Part shown: piece after piece, positions 40,561 to 50,507 of the stretch | How positions within the stretch are numbered: position 1 is the first letter of the stretch | Layout of the letters: each line of letters starts with the position of its first letter | Assembly: GCA_029834535.1 (NCBI GenBank) | Contig: JAQMWT010000333.1 | Location: 25,830 to 89,829, forward strand | DNA: 64,000 bases | Origin: Chrysophaeum taylorii | Lineage: Eukaryota; Sar; Pelagophyceae; Pelagomonadales; Pelagomonadaceae | Reading direction: 5' to 3' | The notes under the pieces: generated by a model | Seen by the model: the letters and a program-made list of their open reading frames with translations, nothing else | Database searches by the model: none | Told to the model about the DNA's origin: nothing | Program-made: the position numbers and the translations under genes

Positions 40561-42673
40561 TGATGGACGACGCGGCGCATTTGGCGCAAGTAGCGCGCCG
40601 CTTCGGGTTAAGCTTAGAAGCTTTTCTCGGCGCGATCGAAAGTGCGCGTCGCAGCAGTCAAGCGCCTGATGATGTCCGTGACGCCGCCGAGAGAGAGTCT
40701 GAAGGGAACGCTCTCAGAAGGAGACGAAGATTCGATTCGCGCAGCGACACGCCTGATGCCCTCCGCGAAGACGATTTCCGGAGAGAGTCGGCCGATTTTC
40801 AGAGGGAGTCGGCCGTTCCTCGTCGTGGTGACGCGAGTCGCGAAACCAGTCGGGTCGCGGGTCGGTATTGGAATCTTGGACCCGACAACTTACGAGGTCG
40901 GGAGGGAGTGGCCAACGGGGGGGCGAGCACTTTTCCTCGCGGCCGAGGCGGTCCGAGACGTCGAGGCACACGTCGGTACCAAGACCGGGAACCCAGCTGG
41001 CACGACTCAAGCAGCATCGCGTTGAACGCGGTTTTGTGCGTCCGTCCGCTCCTAGAAGACGCCGGGTGGTCTGTACGGGACCTTTACCGACAAGCTCGAG
41101 GACAAACGGGGAGGCCGAGTGCTACTATCCTGCATGGCGATCTTCCTATTATGGAACAGACGCTCACCCGAACCGAATTTTCGCTCGTTTTAGGTCGTGA
41201 GGGGAATCCTATTACAGTCAACGAAGCTGTGTTCAACATTCTGGAATTCTTTGGCGTACAGAGCGCCCCCGACGACTTGTTCACCCTTCGAGGACTTGAT
41301 GCGGATGGGAGGTTCGCGAACGGAATCATGCACCGCCGCCACACAAACCCGCTCGTCAACCTGTTTGTCGAGATTCGCTCTCGTCCCGGCGAACTTGTCC
41401 GCGACAGCCACGCACATCTACTTCCTGAGGTGCGCGTCGATTCTTTCCAAGGGCGCCTAAAGGTTGCGTTGAGCTCAAAATCTTCAAATTCGGACCCGTC
41501 CTATGTTGCCGACTCACGTCATTGCCCAGGGTTGAATGCGAGCCTCGTGTCCCAGTTGGGGCATCGAACGACCAACCCACGCCCGAAAATCGTATTGATA
41601 CTCTATCCGGAAATTATGCCGGCCGTCATGAGGGCCATCATGCGCCCGAGAGATATGGACGAGGAGGCCGACGACGACGACGACGACGACGAGAGCCGCC
41701 AGCCCATTTATCGCCGAGCACGTCAGGTTCGTGAACCTGGCTTGCACGACCTCGGGCAGTATGGGGCCAGCATGCCAACCGACCCTTTCAAGGGCCGGTC
41801 GCTGCTGAGGCCAAAAGCGAGCACCCCCCACCAACCGCGCATGGCACCACGGATGGGCGCGAAGCTTGCCCGATCGAGGTCGACGAGTCTGACCTCGGCT
41901 CCGCTGTCGTCGACGACGTCGACGAGGATGACAGGGATAGCGCGGCGCAGGAGAAGGAGGTCCAACAAAATGTGTCTCCACCAAGGGCGTCCCTTACAAA
42001 GCGCGATGCTCCGATCCAATCCCCTAGTCGCAGCGACACTGGCATCACCGACCCCTCGCTCGAGGTACGCCACAGTACACTCCCTTTGCCGCCATTGACC
42101 TTCCCTACGCAGCTGCCTGCGCACCAACCTCAACGACCGCGCATCGACGAGGTCAACGAAACGTCCGGCCTGGAGAAAACAGTCTTCGACATCGTGCAGC
42201 AGTCTGGAAATGGCGTCTACAAGTTGCGCGATCCCACCTCGATCCTCCGCCGCAGCATCGTCTTCGATGGCAAGCTTGTCACGGTCATAGATTTTTTCGA
42301 GATCAACGACGGGTTGCGGGCATTGCTTCCAGAGGACCGGCTCGCCGAGGCCCTCGGAGTCCTCGAGGGCATGACGACCCTCAGCATCCGCGTCATCACT
42401 CCAAATGGAGGGAACTTCCAGTCCCCCGCGCTGGGAGTCTTCTGCCACAATGGCGAGATGCACACCACAGCGGATCCGCCAAACCTGCTGTTCGAGTTGG
42501 AGCTCCGCCTCGAGCCCCTCGTGTCGTGCACGGTCCGGACGACGCTGGCGGTGAATGCTCCCAGGGGGCTCCCGCGTTGTTTGCCGATTGCGGCGAACTT
42601 TGATACGAGTGTGCAGGTCCGTGCAACTTCCGTATGGGTGATTTCGAGTCAAGTTTATGAGCCTACAGGTTGA
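40561..42673 (+). pseudogene. Unidentified transposon gene A
   Basis: The plus-strand frame to 42098 holds MDDAAHLAQVARRFGLSLEA, an Arg/Glu/Ser-rich segment, LNAVLCVRPLLEDAGWSVRD, and an alpha/beta-looking block FNILEFFGVQSAPDDLFTLR. After an acidic Asp run (41672-41694) the likely coding frame changes to the one ending at 42673, with an acidic stretch (VDESDLGSAVVDDVDEDDRD), FDGKLVTVIDFFEINDGLRA and GVLEGMTTLSIRVITPNGGN. The switch around 41700-41800 implies an intron or a frameshift. I recognise no transposase, helicase or nuclease motif. A structural or DNA-binding role in the element is only a guess. Start chosen at the Met that opens the conserved-looking helix. Confidence 0.4.
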
Positions 42674-43313
42674 CTGTGCCCCGTCCACCACAGTCGCCTT
42701 GTCTCGCCGCGCCATTGCCGACATCTTCAACCAGAAGTTCTACGACGTCTACGCGCCAACTCTCCGTCAAAGCAACGAAGATTGGCTCGTCGCGAAGCTC
42801 ACCTACGAGGTCAAGAACCCCGAGGGCATCGCGTACCAAGCGTTTCTAATTTCCGGGGGGTACGTGCAGAACGGCGAGGTCATCGTATACATCACCTTCC
42901 TCACGCTGCTCTGCCTCTTCTTCACCGGCCAGATCGGAATCAACAGCCCTCAAACTTCCGCGATTAATGCAGGTAAAGGCCCAGGCAAGATGGCGACGCT
43001 CGTCTCAATTGCGCACCTCGCGCTTGAGCAGAGTGAGAGCTTGGTGTGTACCGCGCGTCTATCAAGGTGCCACTTGACGCTACCCGGCGTGCTGAACAGG
43101 TGCTCCAGCCTTCGTCCGATCATGGTGGTCTCCGCCTTGTGCAGGACTTCAGGGAGCCTGCAGAAGAAGGCAAGACCCAGCGTCCGAGTTTCTGCCTTGG
43201 TTCCTCTCACATGTTCGTTATCTGCTTTTAGCATGTGTCTGTGTGCTAGAATCCGCTCGCATTCTCACACGAAATCTCGACCTCAGGCCTCCTCGCTCGC
43301 GACCGTGAAATAG
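42657..43313 (+). CDS. Unidentified transposon gene B (or continuation of gene A)
   Basis: A 218-residue frame overlapping the end of gene A by 17 bp. The first about 90 residues look real (SRRAIADIFNQKFYDVYAPT, EDWLVAKLTYEVKNPEGIAY) and end in a hydrophobic segment VIVYITFLTLLCLFFTGQIG (about 74-93) that could span a membrane. After residue about 105 the composition changes and another frame (43046-43231, VPLDATRRAEQVLQPSSDHG) may be the coding one. GTAAAG at 42972 and GTAAGT at 43324 could be splice donors. No family recognised. Confidence 0.35.
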   Translation: MSLQVDCAPSTTVALSRRAIADIFNQKFYDVYAPTLRQSNEDWLVAKLTYEVKNPEGIAYQAFLISGGYVQNGEVIVYITFLTLLCLFFTGQIGINSPQTSAINAGKGPGKMATLVSIAHLALEQSESLVCTARLSRCHLTLPGVLNRCSSLRPIMVVSALCRTSGSLQKKARPSVRVSALVPLTCSLSAFSMCLCARIRSHSHTKSRPQASSLATVK

Positions 43314-43333
43314 GCGAACTGGACGGTAAGTGC

Positions 43334-44341
43334 GTGGCGGCTCTGCTCCTTTTGGAAGCCGTCGCTTCTGCCTGCGTGGAAGGCGCCGGTGCCAATGAAG
43401 GGGCTGAACCCGAATCGGCTGGCACGGGGACTTTGTTCTCCAAAAGCTTCGCGGATGGCTTGATGTTCGGCGGTTCGGACAGCTCGGCTCATGCCCCAAA
43501 AGGCATCATGCTTCGTGCAGCCACCGATTTCCTGTCCAAGGATCGAGAGTTGTCGCTCCCAGGGCGACACAGCGCCATCGTCGAGGCCCTGGAGAAGGTC
43601 CAAAACCTAGGTGGCCTGAACTACGACTTAAGAGCAGCCGCCGTCGTTTTTTCGGTGCTCGCGACGACGCTCTTTAGCGACAAGTACCGGAGGGAGCTGC
43701 TCCTCGCTATTTGCAAAGGTGCCCCGGCATTAAAGCCTCTGAACATCGTCGCCGAGTGCAATTTCTCCGCGTGCCCACAGTCATGGCACCGCGACATCTT
43801 CCACGCCGGTTCCTTCCGGAGGTTCATTCACGAAATGCTACGCTTGCTCGACAACTACCGCGATCACCCCGAAATTTTCGCTCCCCATCCGGACGATGGG
43901 CACGAAGCCCTAGAGGCATGTCCGCCGGTCCTTCAGCCTCTCCGGGCGCTGATATTATACACGACCGGGACGCTCTCGCCACCCGACAAGCATAAGCCGT
44001 CGGTTCTAAACTGGCGCCTCGTTGATGGTCACGGCAAGCCTTGGAAGGAGCAGCACAAGCCGATCTGGGCCGCAACGCGCAGTTTCGAGATCTTTATCTC
44101 CACGGGGTTCAAGGACCATGCCGAGGTGGCGAAGTTCCTCTTCGACATGACAGCGAAGCGAATGCTCGAGGGCGCGGTGTGCAGGTGCCGACGCGCAATC
44201 GCCCGCGAGACGCACGATCATCGCAAGAGAACGCCGCAAGGGGCCGGGCGTACGGATGCAGGCGTTGGCCTGGAGACTGGGACGACAAATCCCCTGATGG
44301 TGAGGTACTCTATGGGGTGCCGCTTGTTGCTGACGAAGTAG
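43334..44341 (+). CDS. Unidentified transposon gene C
   Basis: A 335-residue frame. The central part (about residues 55-270) looks like a genuine folded protein: GIMLRAATDFLSKDRELSLP, LNYDLRAAAVVFSVLATTLF, ECNFSACPQSWHRDIFHAGS, IHEMLRLLDNYRDHPEIFAP and VAKFLFDMTAKRMLEGAV. A Cys-rich CRCRRAIARE follows near the end. Composition is GC-rich like genes A and B. I do not recognise the family; a transposase of unfamiliar type cannot be excluded. It sits within 10 bp of a GTAAGT donor-like site at 43324, so it may be a downstream exon. The C-terminal about 50 residues may be out of phase. Confidence 0.45.
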   Translation: MAALLLLEAVASACVEGAGANEGAEPESAGTGTLFSKSFADGLMFGGSDSSAHAPKGIMLRAATDFLSKDRELSLPGRHSAIVEALEKVQNLGGLNYDLRAAAVVFSVLATTLFSDKYRRELLLAICKGAPALKPLNIVAECNFSACPQSWHRDIFHAGSFRRFIHEMLRLLDNYRDHPEIFAPHPDDGHEALEACPPVLQPLRALILYTTGTLSPPDKHKPSVLNWRLVDGHGKPWKEQHKPIWAATRSFEIFISTGFKDHAEVAKFLFDMTAKRMLEGAVCRCRRAIARETHDHRKRTPQGAGRTDAGVGLETGTTNPLMVRYSMGCRLLLTK

Positions 44342-45144
44342 GGAGCAGGGCGGCAGTGGCTGCGTGTCAGTGTCGGTGCGGGCGTTGAATTGTTCAGGCT
44401 GCCTTTGACGTGGCATGAAATTGTAAACCATAGGCAACCAGCCGCACCGTCACGGTGGTTTCAACGAAACAAATGCGCTGGGCTTTATGGTTGGTCGGGG
44501 GAACACTTTGGGCTCGTCGCGGAACACACGGTGTTGGTCTGATCGGCCCGTCGTCTCAATCTGCAAACCGCCGGTTGTCTTCGTAGGCGGATTTACAGAA
44601 GTTTGTGCGCCCCCGAACGTCAGCGAGGGATGTTGACGTGCGAGATGTTGAGCGCGCGCCCACATTCGTGCCACTTGCATGGCGCGTCACCCGACCGGAG
44701 TCATCAAATATAGAACCCAACACAAGCCACCACATTGCCGTGGTTTCGAACACATCGGTGCGGTCGTCGTCGCGCGCCTCGTGCGAACGTCTTCGAAGGT
44801 CATCTAACCAGCTGCTTACAAAATCGCGTGGCGTCGCCGTGAAACTTCACCGAGTTGCCAACCGTGTCGCTGGCTCGTTTCGTGACGCGGACTTGGATCA
44901 CCGATCGGCGCCGTCGCGATGCAGCCTGACACAGATGGTCGTCATCACCGCAGCAGCTTCGCCATTCTGGCCGTCAGTGTCCACACCCGTCGCCATGCAC
45001 GTGCTCGTCGAGGACCCATTCGTCGGGGCCACGAACGACTGGCGCTTCCAGTCCTCTAGCCAGACGCCGCGGGCCACGATTGGAGCTTCCAGTCCTCCGG
45101 TCGCCCACAATCATGAGCCTCACAAACCGAGACCGTTGCGAGCC
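44342..45144. other. Transposon interior, right part, no gene recognised
   Basis: Frames of up to 184 residues exist (44605-45159 plus), but they lack convincing structure. CTTCCAGTCCTC-like sequence is duplicated at 45048-45096. Nothing else identified. Confidence 0.4.
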
Positions 45145-45701
45145 TGCAAGTTGACGTAAAGAAAAACTGACGTGGTGTTGAGTGGCCTGTCCTAACTAAA
45201 CTGGAGCCAGGCCGGACCGGCACGAGCCGGTCCGGAATCATGGAGAAACTTCACGCAGTTGGGGCAGAGGCGAGGGACGAGGACGGACTTGTTGATGGTG
45301 GACCGCCACTGCGCGCGGTCTTGTGCGAGGTCGTGCAAAAGCGTCGCAGGCCGCGGACGTGTTGGTCCACGAACAATCGACCTGTCCGTCGCGTTCTGCC
45401 CAACCGAGCGAACCCCATCCCAGCGCGGACTTTCCGGGTGCTAACCGGCCAGCCCGGGAGGCGAGCAGACGCCGTCTCACTCCGGGACGGCAGGGGCCGC
45501 CGCAGGGAGCAAGCGTGTTAGGCGCCGTCCTCAATCGCAACCATGCGGTTAGCGATCGGAGGGTTAGGGTAGTGGCCTGTACACCGACGCCGCTTAAACC
45601 TAGTTGATCCGTTAACGGACGGCTGCGTCAGCTTAACGGACAGCATCCAATTTGTTCTCTCCGATTCTCAAAACTATTTGACTCCCGATCAACTATTACA
45701 A
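45145..45701. repeat. Right transposon inverted repeat, unique inner part (split by LINE)
   Basis: TGCAAGTTGACGTAAAG to AACTATTTGACTCCCGATC and ACTATTAC. It is the complement of 38321-38463 preceded by 32898-32920. The LINE at 45191-45570 interrupts it. Confidence 0.9.
45191..45570 (-). mobile_element. 5'-truncated LINE (copy 2) with 10-bp target duplication
   Basis: 380 bp flanked by AGTGGCCTGT (45181-45190 and 45571-45580). The minus strand encodes a LINE-type ORF2 C terminus: LLHDLAQDRAQWRSTINKS, then LCPNCVKFLHDSGPARAGPA and a stop near TTTAGTTAG, the 3' tail. Only the last about 100 codons remain, as expected for target-primed reverse transcription that stopped early. It resembles 19076-19439, and both copies begin and end at nearly the same points. 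Confidence 0.75.
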
Positions 45702-46020
45702 GTGCAGGCCAGTAAGTTTACCTAGTCTCAATCTCTAACCCCAGCAAGTTCGGCGTAAACCCACTCGTGCTCACACCCACTCACCCCACTCTCCTTTGAG
45801 CTCGTCGCTCTCACCCCCGCCAATCCAAACTGCTTTGATCCGCACGCGCCGCCAACCCTTGAGTTTACTCTAAACACCCCAGTAAGTTCACCTGGTCCCA
45901 GTTAGTTCACCTGGTCCCAGTTAGTTCACCTGGGCACTCAGCTCACCTAGTCCCAATCTCTAACCCCAGTAAGTTCACCTGGTCCCAGTAAGTTCACCTA
46001 CAGTGCGCGTGTAGACGCCG
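45702..46020. repeat. CCAGTAAGTTCACCTGGTC minisatellite
   Basis: Irregular 17-18-bp units (CCCAGTTAGTTCACCTGGT) cluster at 45890-45998, with diverged ones at 45709-45745. CTCAATCTCTAACCCCAG is repeated at 45728 and 45955. It lies at the 3' side, in sense orientation, of the Helitron-B helicase fragment; minisatellites near 3' ends are common in Helitrons. Confidence 0.65.
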
Positions 46021-46029
46021 TGAGGGGGC

Positions 46030-46620
46030 TTATCGGTATTGCGCAGCACGTGTGGGGTAGGGTGGAGTCGTCGACCCAGAAGAGCAAATCCTCGGGGTTG
46101 CCGATCGACAGAGAGCCACGTAGAGCTGGACGTGACAGAAGACGGGCTTGGGCAAGAGGACGCCGACCTCGCGGGGCGTCTGGCCCTGGCTCTTGTTGAT
46201 CGTTTGGCGTAGGCGGGCCTTACGGGATGCGGGTTGGAGGAGCCTCGGTGACAACGACACGATCGATCATGTATCCGGTGCCGTTGCAGTGGCCGTGCGA
46301 CGGGTCGAGGTTGCGAAGACTTTAACCTCGCGATCAAAGTCAGCATGCCGTTGGTTGTCAGGGAGTTGAAAACTCGACTATAAAGAGCGAGGCGTCGTCT
46401 TCCGACCCAGCCTAGTCAGCCGAAAAGAACTCCGACGCCTCGTCTCCGGGAAAAAAAGGCCGCGGTCATGCGCGCGTTGTCAGCATCGACAACATTGTTT
46501 CGACGGGGCGTGAGAATGGCGCGCTGAAAGAGCCGCCGCGGCTCGTGGAAATAGTCTGCGAGGTCGCCGTAGACGGCTTGGAGGATCACTGTCTGGCTCT
46601 CGCGCCTACCTGATCCTTAC
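46030..46620 (-). pseudogene. Helitron-B helicase C-terminal fragment
   Basis: Minus-strand frames encode RNLDPSHGHCNGTGYMIDRV (about 46256-46315), TINKSQGQTPREVGVLLPKP (about 46145-46205) and QLYVALCRS (about 46100-46126). These are the hallmark 'LLRNLD...G.CNGTR', 'INKSQGQT' and 'QLYVAxSR' motifs of canonical Helitron (PIF1-type) helicases. Upstream pieces (AILTPRRNNVVDADN) match the preceding conserved segment. Frames shift at least twice and the rest of the protein is absent. The motifs are more canonical than those of Helitron-A, so this is a different Helitron lineage. It is inserted in the right transposon end between ACTATTAC and ACGACTTTCG. Confidence 0.8.
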
Positions 46621-46709
46621 TCTCGCGCCTACATGATCCTTACCCTGAATCGAGGGACAAACAGACAAACAAACAGACAGACAAACATCTGTCGATTAGT
46701 AGTTAAGAC
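46598..46709. repeat. Duplicated 24-mer and AAACAGAC repeat at the Helitron-B edge
   Basis: CTCTCGCGCCTAC[C/A]TGATCCTTAC occurs twice (46598-46641). Then ACAAACAGACAAAC units and ATCTGTCGATTAGTAGT (46688-46704), the same end motif as at 175-191. This probably marks the 5' side of Helitron-B. Confidence 0.65.
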
Positions 46710-47482
46710 ACGACTTTCGAAAAAGTAACTATTACAGCACCACTCCCCGATAAACTATTACGTAACTCCCACAAAACGACTATATACTTCGCCGACGAAC
46801 ACGCACGTAAGGGTATCGACTCCCACAAAACTACTATATACTTCGCCAACGGACACGCACCTAAAACCCACAAAACAACTATATACTTCGCCGACGAACA
46901 CGCACGTAAAGGTATCGACTCCCACAAAACGACTATATACTTAGCCAACGGACACGCACCTAAAGTACTGACTCCCACAAAACAACTATATACTTCGCCA
47001 AGAAACACGCACGTAAGGGTATCGACTCCCACGAAACGACTATATACTTAGCCAACGAACGCGCACGTAAGGGTATCGACTCCCGCAAAACAACTATATA
47101 CTTCGCCAACGGACACGCACCTAAAGTACTGACTCCCGCAAACTGACTATATACTTCGCCAACGGACACGCACCTAAAGTACTGACTCCCACAAAACAAC
47201 TATATACTTCGCCAAAGAACACGCACGTGAGGGTATCGACTCCCACAAAACGACTATATACTTAGCCAACGGACACGCACCTAAAGTACTGACTCCCGCA
47301 AACTGACTATATACTTCGCCAACGGACACGCACCTAAAGTACTGACTCCCACAAAACAACTATATACTTCGCCAACGAACGCGCACGTAAGGGTATCGAC
47401 TCCCGCAAACCGACTATATACAAAGCCAACGGACACGTAGGGTACTGCGGCCCCAGAATTACTATTCGCCAAACGGCCTACA
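46710..47482 (-). repeat. Right iteron array (13 units)
   Basis: The inverted counterpart of 32194-32900: 13 copies of a 53-54-bp unit with CTATATACTT at its centre, in two alternating versions. Its outermost segment (47440-47482) is the mirror of 32194-32240. Unit number differs from the left end (13 versus 11). Confidence 0.9.
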
Positions 47483-47483
47483 G

Positions 47484-49180
47484 TACCGGAGTGGCGGAAG
47501 TAGCCTAAGCGCTGATAACCTTTGGCGAGTTGAGTATACTCATGGTGAGTTCGGGGGTTGGGAGGTACGTTCTCGACAATGGCATAGGTCGGGAGCGTGC
47601 AACGAACGAAGCGGATTTGTTCTTTGACGAAAAGGTCGGCGGTGACCGGAGTGTGGCATAACCGTCGTATTCTTTCATTACACTCAGATGTTGGCAGGGC
47701 AATGTAAAAACTGCCAGGTCGAATAATCGAATGTAGGGAGTCTTATTTTGCCGATTTGGAGTGCGGCATTGAGTTTTCTGAGGTCCGCATAGTGCTTGGC
47801 ATGCGGAAAGAGGTGTTGCGCACGGGTGCGCAGGATATCGTTGATTTCGCAGGTGACTACGACAGTTAGGCGTTTGTCGAATCGTTTGCGAAAAGTGTCG
47901 AAACCTTCCTGGTGGAGTCCACCTGCAATAATGGCGGTTTTGAGCAGAGGGGGTGGCGATTGCGCAGAGAGGTCTGCTGAGCCATTGAAGGTGTAGTGGA
48001 CGACAGGAGATTGGATGTTGAGCAGTTCGGTAAGATACATGGAATGATTTTGTAACTTCGCGAAGTCGAGCGTGTGCGATTTTGAGCGTGTCTTTGCGAC
48101 ATGCTGTGTGATGTGTGCAATCTCATCTTTGAGTGACATTCGTTTTCTTGTGTGAAAGCTGACCACAGTGGCGAAAGTTTGCTTTGGGTGGGATGGCAGG
48201 GACAACAGGCCGTTTGGCTTGCGAGTGGCAAGTAAGACGGCGGTCTTTCCTATAAGTGTTGCATAATTGTGGGGGTCTGATGTTGAGGAAATTAGAAGCT
48301 CATAAAGGTAGGGCTCGTGGGGCAGTGGCGGGTCTGTTGCTTGTACATGCAGAGCTTTGAGCTGAGATGTGGCGATAACTTGAAGACCTTGCCTGAATTG
48401 TGGGAATACCATAAATACGAGATACAAAGCGCAACCGGTTTTGTCTTTTGTATCCTTTGAAGAGAGACCTGCAGCCTGCAGATACAACGGTTTAACACCG
48501 ATGAAGTGACTGGTAAGAGTGCCTCTTCCAATATGAATGGTGTGTTCGGGAATTCGGCGGATGGTCTCGGGAACAAAATTTTGAATTGTGCGCGTAAAGC
48601 AAAAAGATGCGCCACTGTCTATCAATGAGGTTTCAGTGCCGGGGCCATTGCATCCGTGCAGTGAGCTAGTCTTCTTTGAGGTCTTGTCTGGGGTGTAAGC
48701 TGCACAAAGAAAATCTGCGACTAGTGTGGAAATAGTTGATGAGGTTGGGAATTCGTCATCTGGAGGTTTGGTGCCTGATGAAGTAAGGTGTGGTTGGCGG
48801 CACAGGCGTCGTCGGCAACCATCAGCGGAAAAGCCGACTCTTGTGGAGAGCACGCATGTAGTCACTGTGACGTTTGGCGTAGTCTTCGGCGGAGTCTTCT
48901 TCATCATTGGTTTCGGGCCATTGCATCCGTGCAGTGAGCTAGTCTTCTTTGAGGTCTTGTCTGGGGTGTAAGCTGCACAAAGAAAATCTGCGACTAGTGT
49001 GGAAATAGTTGATGAGGTTGGGAATTCGTCATCTGGAGGTTTGGTGCCTGATGAAGTAAGGTGTGGTTGGCGGCACAGGCGTCGTCGGCAACCATCAGCG
49101 AAAAAGCCGACTCTTGTGGAGAGCACGCATGTAGTCACTGTGACGTTTGGCGTAGTCTTCGGCGGAGTCTTCTTCATCAT
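47484..49180 (-). pseudogene. LTR-5 protease and cytosine-5 DNA methyltransferase (truncated)
   Basis: The main frame 47684-49180 (498 residues) starts with a 91-residue block present twice. The retropepsin box is SLIDSGASFCF (Asp188). A protease and spacer region of about 220 residues follows, then methyltransferase motif I (TAIIAGGLHQEGF, 415-427) with the acidic residue in TCEINDILR (Glu445). The frame then shifts: FDLAVFTLPCQHLS (motif IV, Cys codon 47694-47696) is in the second frame, and ADLFVKEQIRF with TYAIVENVPPNP (motif VI, 47566-47574) is in the third. The transposon end at 47482 cuts the enzyme before motif VIII. Motifs I, IV and VI are those of canonical C5 methyltransferases. 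Confidence 0.8.
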
Positions 49181-49189
49181 TGGTTTCGG
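48645..49189 (-). repeat. 273-bp in-frame tandem duplication in LTR-5
   Basis: The block from CCATTGCATCCG to CATTGGTTTCGGG is repeated with an offset of 273 bp (48645 and 48918), exactly 91 codons. One mismatch was seen (CGGAAAAGCC versus CGAAAAAGCC). It covers the gag/pol boundary. Confidence 0.9.
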
Positions 49190-50507
49190 GAATGGCGTCG
49201 TCGTAGAGGTCTAGCTGACCGTTGTCGTCATAGAAACCGAGATGCCCTTTGTCGTCTTGTTCATCGGTTTCGGCTTCGCCTTCATCAGATTGATCGTCTT
49301 GGGGATCGGACGTTAACATCGGGAGGAATTCGGCGGCGTCATTTTCGGCTTCGGAAAGAAGTATCGCGTCGGAAATGGTGGTGATGAGGTTGATTAGCTT
49401 ATTCATATGCTCGGAGCTGGACGTATTTTGGCGACCGGCTTGGCTAAGCTTCCGTATGGTTTGGAGCTTGCGACGGACTTCACGAAGGGGGACCTTGAAG
49501 CGTTGGTCTGGAATAGATGGCTTGGGGGGATGAGGTTGTGTGGGGAAGGTGACCTTGCGAAGATGTGGGTGCTCTCGTTTGTCAGGGGTGACAGGAGGAG
49601 CGCGGGGACGGTGCTTGTTCTTCGGTGGAGTGACAGGGGTGGCCTTGGGCTTAGGACTGTCATTGACGTCGTAGTAAGACGGGGAGCGAGGATTGGGAGG
49701 CTTTTTGCCTGGAGGGGGCTTTTTGACGTGCCGCGAAATTTGCTTCTTGCGGTAGGCGTGTAGTTGGTGAATGAGGTCATTGTCTTCCTCTTGATCAAGA
49801 TTGGCCTCCGTGAGAAAAACGGCGACGGGGTCGGTGTCTTCAATGGGGTCTGGTGGGGTGTCGTCTTCAGAGGGAGAGGTGTCATCATCGTCTTCGGTGA
49901 GGTGGAGACCATGACGGCGGGAGCGAAAGCGGGGGCTGTCTTTGTCTTTTGTGGGCAGACGACCAAAGTCCGTAACGAAGCGCAAAGGCTTGAAGTTAAG
50001 AGTGGGGTGAGGCTTGAGGTGAGCCCAAAAGTTGCGCTCAAACGTTGAGATGACGGTGATGCGAGCGATGAGCTTAGGAAGGTGGTGGATGGCGTCCTTG
50101 TCTTCGTCGAGTAACAGCGCATCGTTGGGAGTGTGCAGACAGTTAGCAAGACGTGCAAAGCCCTTTATGTGTGTTGGGGCGCGGGAGTCAAGCAAACTTG
50201 GGGGGTACTTGAAGCGGAGAATTTGGTGAATTTCTTCGAGGATCTTGTTGTCAGGAAGTTGGAGAGAAGTGTCCGTGGTGATCTGGCGGAGTTGCTGCTG
50301 GACATGACGCATGTAGTCGATGTAGTGAGCTGGCTCATGTATTTCAGGGTTGAACGGCGTGTCCAGAAAGGCATTGTAAACATAATGCGCATGGTGGATG
50401 TGGTTCTGGCCCGTATGATTGTCGAGTGCGAGGCGAACTTGAAGCACAAATTCGAGTCCTATCGGGTAGGAGGATCCGAGTGCATCGATTTCGTCGTATG
50501 CTGGGTG
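49095..50507 (-). pseudogene. gag: LTR-5 Gag, C-terminal part
   Basis: A 450-residue frame (49095-50447) with helical capsid-like sequence (RLALDNHTGQNHIHHAHYVY, HVQQQLRQITTDTSLQLPDN, LARITVISTFERNFWAHLKP), an acidic Asp/Glu stretch, a Pro/Lys-rich basic segment (RHVKKPPPGKKPPNPRSPSY) likely to bind nucleic acid, a leucine-rich helix (MNKLINLITTISDAILLSEA) and an acidic tail. It overlaps the protease frame by 86 bp in another phase, which would suit a frameshift-type gag/pol junction. A stop at 50508 separates it from the N-terminal part. No CCHC knuckle seen. Confidence 0.65.

Larger units (their letters stand above)
32194..47482. mobile_element. Large DNA transposon with iteron-bearing inverted ends
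   Basis: The ends AGTAGGCCGTTTGGCG (32194) and its complement CGCCAAACGGCCTAC (to 47482) lie inside GTAC on both sides. The terminal inverted repeats contain an array of 53-54-bp units plus about 160 bp of unique sequence (inner ends at about 38463 and 45145). Removing copia-4, the LINE and the Helitron-B fragment leaves about 8.5 kb. No known transposase is recognised inside; the interior has several unidentified genes. GTAC is palindromic and the two outer flanks belong to different elements, so the target duplication is uncertain. Confidence 0.75.

Noticed and set aside
42877-42936. Membrane protein gene based on a hydrophobic segment in gene B
   Set aside because: One hydrophobic stretch in a frame that may be interrupted by an intron is not enough to call a membrane protein.
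32190-47486. GTAC as a proven 4-bp target duplication of the iteron transposon
   Set aside because: GTAC is its own complement, and the two outer flanks come from different elements (Helitron-A and LTR-5), so the match may be chance or part of the end sequence.
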